From Dietzia sp. B32 (GTDB taxonomy: Bacteria > Actinomycetota > Actinomycetes > Mycobacteriales > Mycobacteriaceae): DNA of 64,000 nt. This document shows, piece after piece, positions 26,786-39,068 of this stretch. How positions within the stretch are numbered: the stretch's first letter is position 1; the number at the start of each line of letters is the position of its first letter. Made by a program: the position numbers and the translations under genes. Below the pieces are notes generated by a model. That model had not been told where the DNA came from, made no database searches, and saw only the letters and a list, made by a program, of their open reading frames with translations. The stretch lies in assembly GCF_024732245.1 (NCBI RefSeq), contig NZ_CP093845.1:2232001-2296000 (forward strand), read 5' to 3'.

Positions 26786-27274
26786 TCACTCCGGCAGCAC
26801 GACCACCCGCCGGTTCGGCTCGACCCCGGTCGAGTCCGAGGTCACGCCCGCGATCTCGGCGATCGCGTCGTGAATGATCTTCCGCTCGAACGGCGTCATG
26901 GGCTCGAGTTCCTCCGGCTCCCCGGACCCGAGGACGCGCTGCGCGGCCACGCGCCCCGAGTCCGTCAACGCCTCGCGTTTGGCTTCCCGCCACCCAGCGA
27001 TGTCGAGCATCAGCCGACTCCGGTCACCCAGCTCTTGCTGCACAGCCAGGCGAGTCAGTTCCTGGATCGCGTCGAGGACGGCCCCGTCCGACCCGACCAG
27101 TGTGTCCAGATCATCGCCGCCCACGATGCTCACCACCGCCCGATCGCCCTCCACGTCCAGGTCGATGTCCCCGTCGAAGTCGAGGATGTCGAGAAGCTGC
27201 TCCAGATAGTCACCTGCAACCTCGCCCTCCTCGACCAATCGTTCCTCGGACACCTCGATGTTCCTCTTGGACAT
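26786..27274 (-). CDS. jag: Jag/KhpB RNA-binding protein
   Basis: A 162-residue protein with a KH domain (residues about 35-95, GSDGAVLDAIQELTRLAV carrying the GxxG-type loop) and an R3H domain (about 100-162, RKIIHDAIAEIAGVTSDSTG with the R-x3-H pattern). Jag/KhpB binds RNA and affects cell division and envelope growth in Gram-positive bacteria. It lacks the long N-terminal Jag domain, as in mycobacteria. The ATG at 27274 is preceded by GGAGGCGGG. It follows yidC. Confidence 0.93.
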   Translation of the reverse strand: MSKRNIEVSEERLVEEGEVAGDYLEQLLDILDFDGDIDLDVEGDRAVVSIVGGDDLDTLVGSDGAVLDAIQELTRLAVQQELGDRSRLMLDIAGWREAKREALTDSGRVAAQRVLGSGEPEELEPMTPFERKIIHDAIAEIAGVTSDSTGVEPNRRVVVLPE

Positions 27275-27344
27275 GGACCCGCCTCCGTCGTGACCGCCGA
27301 TCGCCGCCCCCCGGAGAGGGCGGCGAATAACTACCCCAAGTATG

Positions 27345-27384
27345 GGACAAGGTCCCCGACACCGGAGCATCGGGGACCTTGTCC
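27345..27384 (-). terminator. Perfect 15-base-pair hairpin between yidC and jag
   Basis: Arms GGACAAGGTCCCCGA (27345-27359) and its exact complement (27370-27384) enclose a ten-base loop. It begins 20 bases after the yidC stop and ends 70 bases before jag. Because yidC and jag are usually co-transcribed, it may act as an attenuator or RNA-processing stem as well as a terminator. Confidence 0.6.
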
Positions 27385-27403
27385 ATCGCGTTTCCCAATC
27401 GGG

Positions 27404-28594
27404 TCAGCGCTTCTTTTTCTTCTTCTTGTTCTGGGGACGCGAACCCGACCCCTTCTGGGCCGGCCTGGTCCGCTGACCACCGGGGGCCTGAGGTCGCTGA
27501 CCCGGACGCGGGGCGGAACCCGGGGCGTCCGCCGGACCGGACCCGCGGCCGTGAACCTCGCCGTCGTCGACCGTCGCGGTACCGACCTCCGCCGTCGGAC
27601 CCGACACTCCGGCAGTACCCGATGCAGACGGCCGGCTCTTCTTCGAGTTGCTGGGCTTCACGCCCACCCGGGGAGCCAGCGCCTTCTGCTCTTCACGACG
27701 CTGCAGGGCGGCGGCATCGTCCTCCTTGGCCATCTTCTCGTACAGGAAGTACTGCTGCCCGAGGGTCCAGAGGTTGTTGGTGACCATGTACACCAGGATC
27801 GCCATGGGCCAGAACGCACCGGTGACCAGGATGCCGATGGGGAAGGCCCACAGCATCAGCTGGTTCATGATCTTGGCCTGGGGGTTGGCCGCGGCCTCCG
27901 GCGACTGCCGCGAGAGCGAGATGCGAGCGTTGAAATGCGTGGTGACCGCCGAGACGATCATCAACGGGATGGCGACGAGGATGATGTTCCACCGCGCGAA
28001 GTCCAGCATGGCGCCGGGCTCGACGAATGCCTGGAACTGCTCGACCGGCTGCGAGATGAAGGACGACAGCGGTGCTCCGAACAGACGGGCATCGAGGAAA
28101 CTCTGAACCTCGTCCGCGCTGAACACGTAGTTGCCCGTGTTGCGGGTCTCTTCCGCCGTCATCCCCAGTGCACCGAACTGCGAACCCATCCGGTTGAACG
28201 ACCGGAGCACGTGGAACAGACCGAGGAACACCGGGATCTGGATCAGCATCGGCAGACAGCCCAGCAGGGGATTGAACCCCTCCTGCTTCTGGAGCTTCCG
28301 GGTCTCCACGGCGAGCTTCTCGCGGTCGTTCTTGTACCGCTTCTGCAGCTCCTTCATCTTGGGCTGCATCTCCTGCATCTTGCGGGAGAAACGGATCTGT
28401 TTGGCGGCCGGCCAGAACAGCAGCGCTCGCAGGGTGAAGACGAGGAAGATGACCGACAGTGCCCAGATGACACCGTTGGAGTCGGGTGCCTCGACCCAGG
28501 GGAGCAGTCCGCCGACGAAGGCGAAGATCTTGTGCCAGAACCAGAGAATCCCCGAGATCGGGTAATAGACCAGAGGGTTGGTGATGAACGACAT
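27404..28594 (-). CDS. yidC: Membrane protein insertase YidC
   Basis: A 396-residue YidC/Oxa1 insertase that helps proteins enter the membrane with or without SecYEG. The core contains FWPAAKQIRFSRKMQEMQPKMKELQKRYKNDREKL, the cytoplasmic coiled region, and NPLLGCLPMLIQIPVFLGLFHVLR. Five helices are expected in this Gram-positive form. The C-terminal 85 residues are disordered and end in a lysine-rich tail that can bind ribosomes. It is followed by jag and preceded by yidD. Confidence 0.95.
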   Translation of the reverse strand: MSFITNPLVYYPISGILWFWHKIFAFVGGLLPWVEAPDSNGVIWALSVIFLVFTLRALLFWPAAKQIRFSRKMQEMQPKMKELQKRYKNDREKLAVETRKLQKQEGFNPLLGCLPMLIQIPVFLGLFHVLRSFNRMGSQFGALGMTAEETRNTGNYVFSADEVQSFLDARLFGAPLSSFISQPVEQFQAFVEPGAMLDFARWNIILVAIPLMIVSAVTTHFNARISLSRQSPEAAANPQAKIMNQLMLWAFPIGILVTGAFWPMAILVYMVTNNLWTLGQQYFLYEKMAKEDDAAALQRREEQKALAPRVGVKPSNSKKSRPSASGTAGVSGPTAEVGTATVDDGEVHGRGSGPADAPGSAPRPGQRPQAPGGQRTRPAQKGSGSRPQNKKKKKKR

Positions 28595-28610
28595 GGGTGT
28601 GGAGTCCTAG

Positions 28611-28916
28611 CTACGTTCGAGAATTGTCGGAGTGCTCGTCATGCTCGTCATGCTCGTCACAAGGCGGATCAGGCGCCCGGGGCCGGGGTACCGGATCCCA
28701 GCCACCCGGGGTCCACGGACCGCAGCGCAGCACGCGCCACACCGACAGCCAGGTGCCGTACCAGGCACCGTGGACGCGGACCGCCTCGACGGCGTAACTA
28801 CTGCACGTGGGTTCGAACCGGCAGCTCGGCGGGGTCCACGGGGAGATCCCCTTCTGGTAGAAGTCGAGCATCCACAACAGGACCCGCGCGAGGGGGCCCG
28901 GCCGCCCGGAGCTCAC
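28611..28916 (-). CDS. yidD: Membrane protein insertion efficiency factor YidD
   Basis: A 101-residue YidD protein with the family core YQKGISPWTPPSCRFEPTCSSYAVEAV, including the conserved cysteines, and WRVLRCGPWTPGGWDPVP. It assists membrane insertion together with YidC. Its C-terminus ends in an Asp-Glu-His repeat encoded by a tandem nine-base repeat. The ATG at 28916 overlaps the rnpA stop. Confidence 0.92.
   Translation of the reverse strand: MSSGRPGPLARVLLWMLDFYQKGISPWTPPSCRFEPTCSSYAVEAVRVHGAWYGTWLSVWRVLRCGPWTPGGWDPVPRPRAPDPPCDEHDEHDEHSDNSRT
28633..28659. repeat. Tandem nine-base repeat in yidD
   Basis: Three perfect copies of TGCTCGTCA encode the repeated Asp-Glu-His triplets near the YidD C-terminus. 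Copy number could vary by slippage without shifting the frame. Confidence 0.85.
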
Positions 28917-29275
28917 GACGAGCCCCTGGCGCGGGCGGCCGCGGCGGCCAGCCCGGCGCGCATATCCCGCACGAGGTCGTCGTGCGTGGCACCGGCCGAC
29001 GCGGGGTTGGCGCGGATGACGACCATGAGGTCGTCCCCGGCCTCCTCCACGAGGTCGGCCGCGATATGACGAAGCCGCCGGCTGACGCGGTGACGAGTCA
29101 CCGAGTCCCCGACGGCTTTGCTCACGACCAGCCCGAAACGCGGACCGCCCACGCGGACATCCGAGGAGTCCACGTGGGCGTGTACGACCATGGTGCGGCG
29201 GCCCTTCCTGGCACCCTTGCGCACCACCGTCGCGAAGTCAGCGGAACGGTGGAGCCGGTGCGTCCTGGGGAGCAC
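28913..29275 (-). CDS. rnpA: Ribonuclease P protein component
   Basis: A 120-residue basic protein subunit of RNase P, which with the rnpB RNA matures tRNA 5' ends. It starts MLPRTHRLHRSADFATVVRKG, and the conserved RNR-type motif appears as RHRVSRRLRHI. It lies 18 bases after rpmH and overlaps yidD by ATGA. Confidence 0.94.
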   Translation of the reverse strand: MLPRTHRLHRSADFATVVRKGARKGRRTMVVHAHVDSSDVRVGGPRFGLVVSKAVGDSVTRHRVSRRLRHIAADLVEEAGDDLMVVIRANPASAGATHDDLVRDMRAGLAAAAARARGSS

Positions 29276-29293
29276 CCGCCACCCCGGCCGGAA

Positions 29294-29437
29294 TCAGGCC
29301 GTCAGCGACGCGCGGCCCTTACGCCGGCGAGCGCCGACGATGCCGCGACCGGCGCGGGTGCGCATGCGCAGACGGAAGCCGTGCACCTTGGCACGACGAC
29401 GGTTGTTCGGCTGGAAGGTCCGCTTGCCCTTGGCCAT
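29294..29437 (-). CDS. rpmH: 50S ribosomal protein L34
   Basis: A 47-residue, highly basic protein. It begins [20 protein letters not shown] and contains the L34 signature [12 protein letters not shown]. The ATG at 29437 is preceded by GTGAGGAGCC. It is the first gene of the minus-strand operon running through rnpA, yidD, yidC, jag, rsmG and parAB. Confidence 0.97.
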   Translation of the reverse strand: MAKGKRTFQPNNRRRAKVHGFRLRMRTRAGRGIVGARRRKGRASLTA

Positions 29438-29967
29438 GGTTGGCTCCTCACGTGAAGTCGGCGCCGTGACCGGCGCCCGATCGAGTTCGAGACGTCGTCG
29501 AATCACCGGAGACGGCGGCACCACGACGCGCCGAGCGCCCACGGGCGCACGACAGACTTTTCAAGATTACGCGCCCGGAGCGTCACCCACCAAACCGTGT
29601 AATCCCACTCGTCTCACTGATACCAGTTTGCTGGCCAGAACGACACGCCTACGGCCGCGATGCTTGACATCCGGCCTCCAGTCACTCTTGAGGGTTGCCC
29701 CGTTGATCGTCGTGTTGTTACCGTCGTTCCTCAAGCGAGCCCCACGAGGGCTGGAATAACCTAGATTCTTCACAAAACTCCCGGCCCTCCCACTGAAGCC
29801 CTCCCCGTGTACAGACGGGAGGGGTCTGTCTTCCCACAGCTGTGGACAACCATGTGGATACCTCAGTGGACCTGGGTCGGAGCCTGTGGATAGAGTGTGG
29901 CTCCGGCACCGCCGGCCACCCGGACCACCGGCGACGCCCGACACACGACGAGAGGAGACCGCCCACC
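29438..29967. promoter_or_regulatory. rpmH-dnaA divergent promoter region with DnaA boxes
   Basis: This 530-base gap holds the divergent promoters of rpmH and dnaA. Three DnaA-box-like 9-mers lie near dnaA: TGTGGACAA (29841-29849), TGTGGATAC (29853-29861) and TGTGGATAG (29885-29893), suggesting DnaA autoregulation. The 17-mer CACAGCTGTGGACAACC (29835-29851) is repeated exactly in oriC. A TTGACA at 29663-29668 is a possible -35 element, but no clear partner is seen. GAGGAG before the GTG at 29968 marks the dnaA start. Confidence 0.7.
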
Positions 29968-31476
29968 GTGTCTCCAGAACTCGAACACGTGTGGAGTGCC
30001 GTCCTCGACAGACTGACCGATCCGGAACTGGCCAGTGACGACAACCCGGCCCTGTCCCGCCAACAGCAGGCGTGGCTCCGGCTCGTCCAACCGATCGCCG
30101 TGGTCAACGGGTTCGCGATGCTCGCCGCTCCGTCGGCGTTCGCCCGCGACAACATCGAGTCCGTCCTACGCGGACCCATCACCCGTGCCCTGAGTTCCCA
30201 GCTCGGCGAGCCCATCGACCTGGCCGTCAAGGTCGACACGTCACTCGCCGGGGGACAACCTCCGACGGACGACGACTCCGGCCAACCCGAGATCACCGCG
30301 GACGACATCCACGGACCGGGCGACGAGGACGAACATCCGCCGGCGACCACCCGCCCACGGCGGATGACCGAGGAGCAGATCGCCGCCGAGCGTCTCCTGC
30401 ACGGCAGCGACCGCGACGAGGCGTTGTCGGCCGCGACCGCGCCCGGTCTCAACGAGCGCTACACGTTCAGCGCCTTCGTGCAGGGAAACTCCAACCGGTT
30501 CGCCCGGGCCGCGGCGCTCGCGGTCGCCGAGGCCCCGGCCCGTGCGTACAACCCGCTGTTCATCTGGGGCGAGTCGGGACTGGGCAAAACCCACCTGCTC
30601 CACGCGATCGGGCACTACTCCCTGCGGATGTACTCCGAACAGAAGGTCAAGTACGTCTCGACCGAGGAGTTCACCAACGACTTCATCAACTCCGTCCGTG
30701 ACGGCCGCCAGAACATGTTCAAGAAGCGGTACCGCGAGGCGGACATCCTCCTGGTGGACGACATCCAGTTCCTCATCGGCAAGGAACAGGTGCAGGAGGA
30801 GTTCTTCCACACCTTCAACACGATCCACAACGCGCAGAAGCAGATCGTGATCTCGTCCGACCGGCCGCCCAAACAGCTCCAACCGCTCGAGGATCGCCTG
30901 CGCACCCGCTTCGAATGGGGTCTGATCACCGACATCCAGCCCCCCGAGCTGGAGACCCGGATCGCCATCATCGACAAGAAGGCGAAGTCCGAGAACTACG
31001 TGGTGCCGAGGGACGTCCTCGAACTCATCGCCACCCGCGTGCAGCGCAACATCCGGGAGCTCGAGGGTGCACTCATCCGGGTCGTGGCGTTCGCCTCCCT
31101 CAACGGCCACGAGATCGACGTGCCTCTCGCCGAGGTCGTCCTCCGTGACGTGGTGTCCGACGACGACTCCCTGCAGATCTCGGCGGCGACCATCATGGCG
31201 GTGACCGCGGAGTTCTTCTCCACGAGCATCGACGAACTGTGTGGCACCTCCAAGACCCGGTCACTGTCGCGCGCCCGGCAGATCGCCATGTACCTGTGCC
31301 GCGAGCTCACCGACCTGTCGCTTCCCAAGATCGGCGTCACCTTCGGCGGCAAGGATCACACGACGGTCATGTACGCCCAGCGCAAGATCCTCAAGGAGAT
31401 CAAGGACGACCGGCGCACGTACGACCAGATCCAGGAGCTCACTGCCCGGATCAAGGAGCGTTCGCGGTCCCTCTGA
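29968..31476 (+). CDS. dnaA: Chromosomal replication initiator DnaA
   Basis: A 502-residue initiator that binds DnaA boxes and opens oriC. Domain I (residues 1-85) starts [16 protein letters not shown]; an acidic linker forms domain II. The AAA+ domain III has Walker [10 protein letters not shown] (about residue 203) and Walker [11 protein letters not shown]. Domain IV ends with the helix-turn-helix signature [18 protein letters not shown] at 29968 is chosen over the upstream open frame because it has a ribosome site and gives the usual N-terminus. Confidence 0.97.
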   Translation: MSPELEHVWSAVLDRLTDPELASDDNPALSRQQQAWLRLVQPIAVVNGFAMLAAPSAFARDNIESVLRGPITRALSSQLGEPIDLAVKVDTSLAGGQPPTDDDSGQPEITADDIHGPGDEDEHPPATTRPRRMTEEQIAAERLLHGSDRDEALSAATAPGLNERYTFSAFVQGNSNRFARAAALAVAEAPARAYNPLFIWGESGLGKTHLLHAIGHYSLRMYSEQKVKYVSTEEFTNDFINSVRDGRQNMFKKRYREADILLVDDIQFLIGKEQVQEEFFHTFNTIHNAQKQIVISSDRPPKQLQPLEDRLRTRFEWGLITDIQPPELETRIAIIDKKAKSENYVVPRDVLELIATRVQRNIRELEGALIRVVAFASLNGHEIDVPLAEVVLRDVVSDDDSLQISAATIMAVTAEFFSTSIDELCGTSKTRSLSRARQIAMYLCRELTDLSLPKIGVTFGGKDHTTVMYAQRKILKEIKDDRRTYDQIQELTARIKERSRSL

Positions 31477-32233
31477 GCTGCGCAGCAAGCCTCAGCGTGG
31501 CCGCACGACCTGCGCCGCATCCCCTTCGCGTGCCGTCTCGGACGAGCACGACCCATCACCCGACGGCGTCCTCACCCCGGGGTGCGATGAACCCGGGCCG
31601 CCGCAGATGCCCGTAGAGGCCCCTGGGCGTCCGCCTACCGTCTCCGGCGTCGCGACCCGACCGGATACACGCCCCGATTCGACCGGAAGTTCTCGCGCGG
31701 CAGGGGAAAATGTGTCCACGCCGGGCCCTCCGGGCTCGATTCGACAGCCGCTGCCGGGTCGTTGCTCGCGCCCCGGTGCGCGGTGTCCCACCATTCCGCG
31801 ACCCCGCGCACACCCTTTGTCACACCCTTCACAGCTGTGGACAACCCTGTGGAGTCTTGTGGACCAACGGTGGACAAGGGGTGGACCAAGACTTGTGATT
31901 CCACCGGGACCCGCAACCAAATCACAAGATCGCACTCATCCGTGCACATGGCGAAATCGGCTCAGACCTGTGATTACAAGCCTCGGCTCACAATTTCACA
32001 GGACCTACTACTACTTCTTATCTCTCTAGAGAGTTCTTGTTAGAAGTAGGGATGTGGAGCGGCGAGCCTCCTTGACCGGGTTACAGGAGTCCGTGTGTCC
32101 GCTGTCGGTCCGAGCGGTTACTCTCATGGAGATGCTTCGCCCCGGTGGCAGGAAGCACGCGGCACAGCCCTGAACCGACCAATCGTCCAGATACCGACAG
32201 CCGGTATCCGCCCCCGCCTGAAAGAGGTCATCG
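31477..32233. other. oriC: Replication origin oriC (dnaA-dnaN intergenic region)
   Basis: This 757-base gene-free gap between dnaA and dnaN is the standard actinobacterial origin site. A cluster of DnaA-box-like 9-mers lies at 31836-31888: TGTGGACAA, TGTGGAGTC, TGTGGACCA, GGTGGACAA and GGTGGACCA. Inverted CTTGTGATT/AATCACAAG (31892-31900 and 31920-31928) follows. The AT-rich stretch 31990-32050 is the likely unwinding element; it contains the palindrome CTCTCTAGAGAG (32022-32033) nested within CTACTTCT/AGAAGTAG (32011-32018 and 32042-32049). Strand bias of surrounding genes also turns here. Confidence 0.88.
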
Positions 32234-33409
32234 ATGGAGATCACGGATCCGACGTTCCGCGTCACCCGCGAGGACTTCGCGGATTCCGTGGCCTGGGTGG
32301 CACGCACGCTGCCGTCACGTCCGTCGGTGCCGATCCTCGGCGGGGTGTTGCTCGAGGCCGATTCGGGTCTGACGATCTCGGGTTTCGACTACGAGACGTC
32401 GGCGCAGGTGTCGGTGCCGGCCGAGGTGTCCGAGCCCGGGAGCACTCTGGTCTCCGGTCGGCTCCTGGCGGACATCGCCCGTGCGCTGCCGGATCGTCCG
32501 GTCGAGGTGGTCGTCACCGCCCAGAAGATGTACATCTCCTGCGGTTCCGCGAAGTTCACGCTCCCGACCATGCCGGTCGAGGACTATCCCCAGCTGCCCG
32601 CGATGCCCGAGGTCACCGGCTCCGCCGAGGTGGACGCGTTCTCCGAGGCCGTGTCCCAGGTAGTCGTGGCCGCCGGCAAGGACGACACGCTGCCGATGTT
32701 GACCGGCATCCGGATGGAGATCGAGGGAACCCGGGTCACGCTCATCGCCACCGACCGGTTCCGTCTGGCCATCCGCGAATTCGACTGGGAGCCGGCCCGT
32801 GACGATGTCGCGGTCGAGGTGCTCATTCCGGCCAAGGCACTGTCCGAGGTCACCCGGTCGGCCGGCCATGGTGGACGCGTGGATCTGAGCCTGGGGGCCG
32901 GATCCGATGTGGGCGCCGAGGGCATCCTGGGCGTGCTGGTGTCCGGTCAGCGCACCACCACCCGTCTCCTCGACGCGGAGTTCCCCAAGGTCCGTCAGCT
33001 GTTGCCGCCGCAGCACACCTCGCTCGCGATCGTCGAGGTGGACTCGCTCGTCCAGGCGATCAAGCGAGTGGCGTTGGTCGCGGACCGTGGCGTGCAGGTC
33101 CGGATGGCGTTCTCGGACGGTGAGCTCGCACTGTCGGCTGGCGGTGACGACGCCGCCCAGGCCAACGAGACCCTCCCGGTGGACTTCGTCGGCGAGCCGC
33201 TGACCATCGCGTTCAACCCCGGTTACCTGCTGGACGGTCTCGGCAGCGTCCACGCTGCGCGCGTCGCCTTAGGGTTCACCCAGCCCAGCCGCCCGGCCGT
33301 GCTCCGACCCGCACCCGAGAGCCTGCCCGAGCCCGGCGCGGACGGCACGATCGCTCCGGTGGACTCCGACCACACCTACCTGCTCATGCCCGTGCGCCTG
33401 CCGGGCTGA
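32234..33409 (+). CDS. dnaN: DNA polymerase III sliding clamp, beta subunit
   Basis: A 391-residue beta clamp, a ring-forming dimer that tethers the replicative polymerase. It shows the three-domain clamp pattern: an N-terminal [30 protein letters not shown], a middle [13 protein letters not shown] typical of the second domain, and the C-terminal LMPVRLPG that ends nearly all clamps. ATG at 32234 follows a GAAAGAGG site. recF follows after 25 bases. Confidence 0.97.
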   Translation: MEITDPTFRVTREDFADSVAWVARTLPSRPSVPILGGVLLEADSGLTISGFDYETSAQVSVPAEVSEPGSTLVSGRLLADIARALPDRPVEVVVTAQKMYISCGSAKFTLPTMPVEDYPQLPAMPEVTGSAEVDAFSEAVSQVVVAAGKDDTLPMLTGIRMEIEGTRVTLIATDRFRLAIREFDWEPARDDVAVEVLIPAKALSEVTRSAGHGGRVDLSLGAGSDVGAEGILGVLVSGQRTTTRLLDAEFPKVRQLLPPQHTSLAIVEVDSLVQAIKRVALVADRGVQVRMAFSDGELALSAGGDDAAQANETLPVDFVGEPLTIAFNPGYLLDGLGSVHAARVALGFTQPSRPAVLRPAPESLPEPGADGTIAPVDSDHTYLLMPVRLPG

Positions 33410-33434
33410 GACCGCGCCCCGGGACCGATCCGGT

Positions 33435-34732
33435 ATGCACCTGCGCCACCTCCGGCTTCTGGATTTCCGCTCCTGGCCCCTTCTCGAGCTGGAACTCGAC
33501 CCCGGGGTCACGACCCTCGTCGGGCGCAACGGGCACGGGAAGACCAACGTGCTCGAGGCGATCGGGGTACTTGCCAGTCTCAGGTCCCACCGGGTCGCGT
33601 CCGACGCGCCGATGATCAGGACCGGCGCCACGACCGCGCTGGTCGGTGCACTCGCGCACAACGCGGGGCGTGAGCTGACCGTCGAACTCGCCCTCAACTC
33701 CGGCAAGGCCAACCGGGCGCGGCTCAACACCTCGCCCACGCGGCGACTGTCCGACATTCTCGGAGTGGTCCAGTCCGTCCTGTTCGCCCCCGAGGACCTG
33801 GCCCTGGTCCGTGGCGAGCCGGCCGAACGTCGCCGGCTCCTCGACGAGCTCATGATCCAGCGTCGCCCCGCCCTCGGCGGAGACCTCTCCGAGTACTCCT
33901 CGGTGCTGCGTCAACGGACCGCACTGCTTAGGTCGGCATCCGGCGCGCTGCGGCGTGGACGGGTCGAGGACTCCGCCGCGGTCCTGGACACCCTCGACGT
34001 GTGGGACGGACGGTTGGCCGAACTCGGGGCACGACTGGTCTCCGGGCGGATCGATCTCCTCCATCGGTTGCGGCCCCTCGTCGTCGACGCCTATCGGGGC
34101 CTCGCCCCCGAGTCCCGCCCGGCCGATCTCACCTACCGGTTCCGCGTCGCCGACGCGCCCGACGAGTCGGAGCTGAGCGATCCCGAGCTCGTCGAGGCGG
34201 TGTTGCTCGCGGAACTCGGCCGCCGCCGACGCGACGAGATCGACCGCGGGATGTCGCTCGTCGGACCTCACCGCGACGACCTCGTCCTGAGCCTCGGCGA
34301 CGAGCCCGCGAAGGGGTTCGCCAGTCACGGTGAGACGTGGTCGTTCGCCCTCGCGCTGCGTCTCGGGTCGCTCGAACTCTTCCGTTCCGACGGGGTCGAA
34401 CCGGTGCTACTGCTGGACGACGTGTTCGCCGAACTCGACCGGCACCGCCGCGCGGCACTGGCGGGTGTCGCGGCCGGGGTCGAGCAGGTCCTCATCACCG
34501 CCGCGGTGGGCGAGGACGTCCCGGATTCGTTGCGCGGCGTCCGTCATGACGTCGTGATGACGGGCGACGGGAGCGATCGTCACTCGGCGATGACGGTGTC
34601 ACGACGCCGGGACGACGGCGTGGAGGGTGCCCGGCACGCCGGGGGGGACGACGCCGCGGGCGTCGGCGGGGATGATGGCGGGAGTGATGGCGACGACGAC
34701 GAGAACACCATTACCGGAAGCAGGGCAACACC

Positions 34733-34736
<4 letters not shown>
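33435..34736 (+). CDS. recF: DNA recombination/repair protein RecF
   Basis: A 433-residue SMC-like ATPase that helps load RecA at gaps and stalled forks. It begins MHLRHLRLLDFRSW with Walker A GRNGHGKT at about residues 33-40; the signature region and Walker B (PVLLLDDVFAELDRHRR) occur late in the protein. About 45 C-terminal residues rich in Asp and Gly extend beyond the usual RecF end. Its stop overlaps the DUF721 start (GTGA). Confidence 0.95.
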
Positions 34737-37502
<2,766 letters not shown>

Positions 37503-37528
37503 GGCCGGTGTCGAACACTCACGCGAGA

Positions 37529-37566
37529 AAGGGGGGCGTCCGCCGTGGTCGGCGGACGCCCCCCTT
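37529..37566. terminator. Bidirectional terminator after gyrB
   Basis: A perfect 16-base-pair stem (AAGGGGGGCGTCCGCC and its complement) with a six-base loop is followed by CTTCTG. It lies between the convergent stops of gyrB (37502) and the lipase gene (37597) and can serve both. Confidence 0.88.
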
Positions 37567-37596
37567 CTTCTGTGCCCGGTTCGTGCGGCGAGGGTT

Positions 37597-38928
37597 CTAG
37601 AGTGCCCCGCAGTCGTTCGGGGCCGGCAACCCGGCGAGTCGGTCGCGCAGGTACTGCACGGCGGGGGCGAAGTTGGTCACCGCCGCCGCGGCGTGGGTGA
37701 TGCCCGGGACCAGTGGCGTGGTCTCGTAGCGGAAATGCACGTCGACGCCCTGAGCGCACCAGTCGCGCCCCAGCTGCTGGACCTGACCGAGCGGGATGAT
37801 GTCGTCGTTGATCCCGCCGGCGATCATCACGGGCACGGTGGGGGTCCGGTTGCCGATCCGCTGGTGATCGAGCACGCGCAGCGCACCGGGCTCGTCGCGG
37901 ATCAGTTCACCGAGGTTCCGCCCGGAGTTGGTCCACTCGGAGGTGGCGCGCCCGCCGTAGGCGGCCCGGGTGTCGGCGAGACAGAGCCCGGACAGATCGT
38001 CGAGAGCGCGTCGACCCGCGGGACTGACGTGCTCCTCGACCACCTCGCGGACCGCCGGGTACCGCTCGGCCATCCCGTTGATGGCGAAGCCGATCGCTCC
38101 GGTGAGACTCGACCCGTCGATGTGATCGAGCACCGCCAGCAGATCCGCCGGGGGAGCGGAGGCGTACGCCGCGCGGAGGTCGAGTTCGGGGGCGTACTCC
38201 GGGGCGAGCTCGGCTGCCGCGGCCGAGGCTCCGCCGCCCTGGGAGTGACCCCAGAGGACCAGCGGGGAGTCGTGTCCGATGAGGTTCTGCGCGGCCCGGG
38301 CACCGTCGAGCATCGCGTGGGCCTGCTCGACCCGGTCGGCGTAGGTGTGGATTCCCGGTGTGCCAAGGCCGATGTAGTCGATGACCATGACGCGGAATCC
38401 CTGGGCTGCCAGCGCGATCGCGAAGCCCTCCTCGTACGAGACGATCGGCGCGCCGGACCGGGGGTTGGCGCCCACCCCGGATTCCACGGTGCGCGACGGC
38501 GCGCAGGGGTCGCCCTGACCCTGGGTGCCCGGACCGAGGATCATTGTCGGGCGCGGACCGGGTCCGGACCACGGGGCGGTCGAGTCGTAGAACGCACCGG
38601 AGGTCGCGACGGGCTGTTGATCGACGTCGACGGTCCGGTAGATCACACGCCGGGCGACGGCCGGCAACGGAGACGGTAGGGCCGGGAGGCCCGGAACCGA
38701 GATCGCCAGCGGTAGGCCCGCCGGCTCGGTGCGGAGGAGGTCCCCGGCAGCGCCCTGTGTCGGAAGGGCGCGTGTGTCGTGGAAACCGCCGGGCAGGTCG
38801 AAGGTGTCCGTCGGGTTCTCCGTGGCCGCGGCCGTGGTGGCCGTCGACGACATCCCGACGGTCAGTGTCACGGCGGCGGCGAGAGAGGCGAGGACCCGGC
38901 GACGGATCGTGGTCGTGGGGTGGCTCAT
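37597..38928 (-). CDS. Secreted lipase (LIP family)
   Basis: A 443-residue exported alpha/beta hydrolase of the secretory lipase family (as in Candida lipases and actinobacterial inh-type lipases). The signal peptide (RRRVLASLAAAVTLTVG, ending near TTAAA) is followed by GAFYDSTAPW and the nucleophile elbow LWGHSQGGG (near residue 225). Acid and His candidates are in GGINDDIIPL and GITHAAA. ATG at 38928 is chosen; ATG at 38937 adds three residues. It is divergent from the GH114 lipoprotein gene. It likely hydrolyses esters or triacylglycerols outside the cell. Confidence 0.85.
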   Translation of the reverse strand: MSHPTTTIRRRVLASLAAAVTLTVGMSSTATTAAATENPTDTFDLPGGFHDTRALPTQGAAGDLLRTEPAGLPLAISVPGLPALPSPLPAVARRVIYRTVDVDQQPVATSGAFYDSTAPWSGPGPRPTMILGPGTQGQGDPCAPSRTVESGVGANPRSGAPIVSYEEGFAIALAAQGFRVMVIDYIGLGTPGIHTYADRVEQAHAMLDGARAAQNLIGHDSPLVLWGHSQGGGASAAAAELAPEYAPELDLRAAYASAPPADLLAVLDHIDGSSLTGAIGFAINGMAERYPAVREVVEEHVSPAGRRALDDLSGLCLADTRAAYGGRATSEWTNSGRNLGELIRDEPGALRVLDHQRIGNRTPTVPVMIAGGINDDIIPLGQVQQLGRDWCAQGVDVHFRYETTPLVPGITHAAAAVTNFAPAVQYLRDRLAGLPAPNDCGAL

Positions 38929-39068
38929 GCCCCGCATACTAGAACGTGTTCTCCGCGACCGGGGTCGGCTCGGTCCGGGTCGGTTCGGTCGGCCGTGGCC
39001 TGGGCTCATCGGCGATTGGTAGTCGATTCACAGGTGCTGGACGGTCGGGGTGGTGACATGATCGGTAG

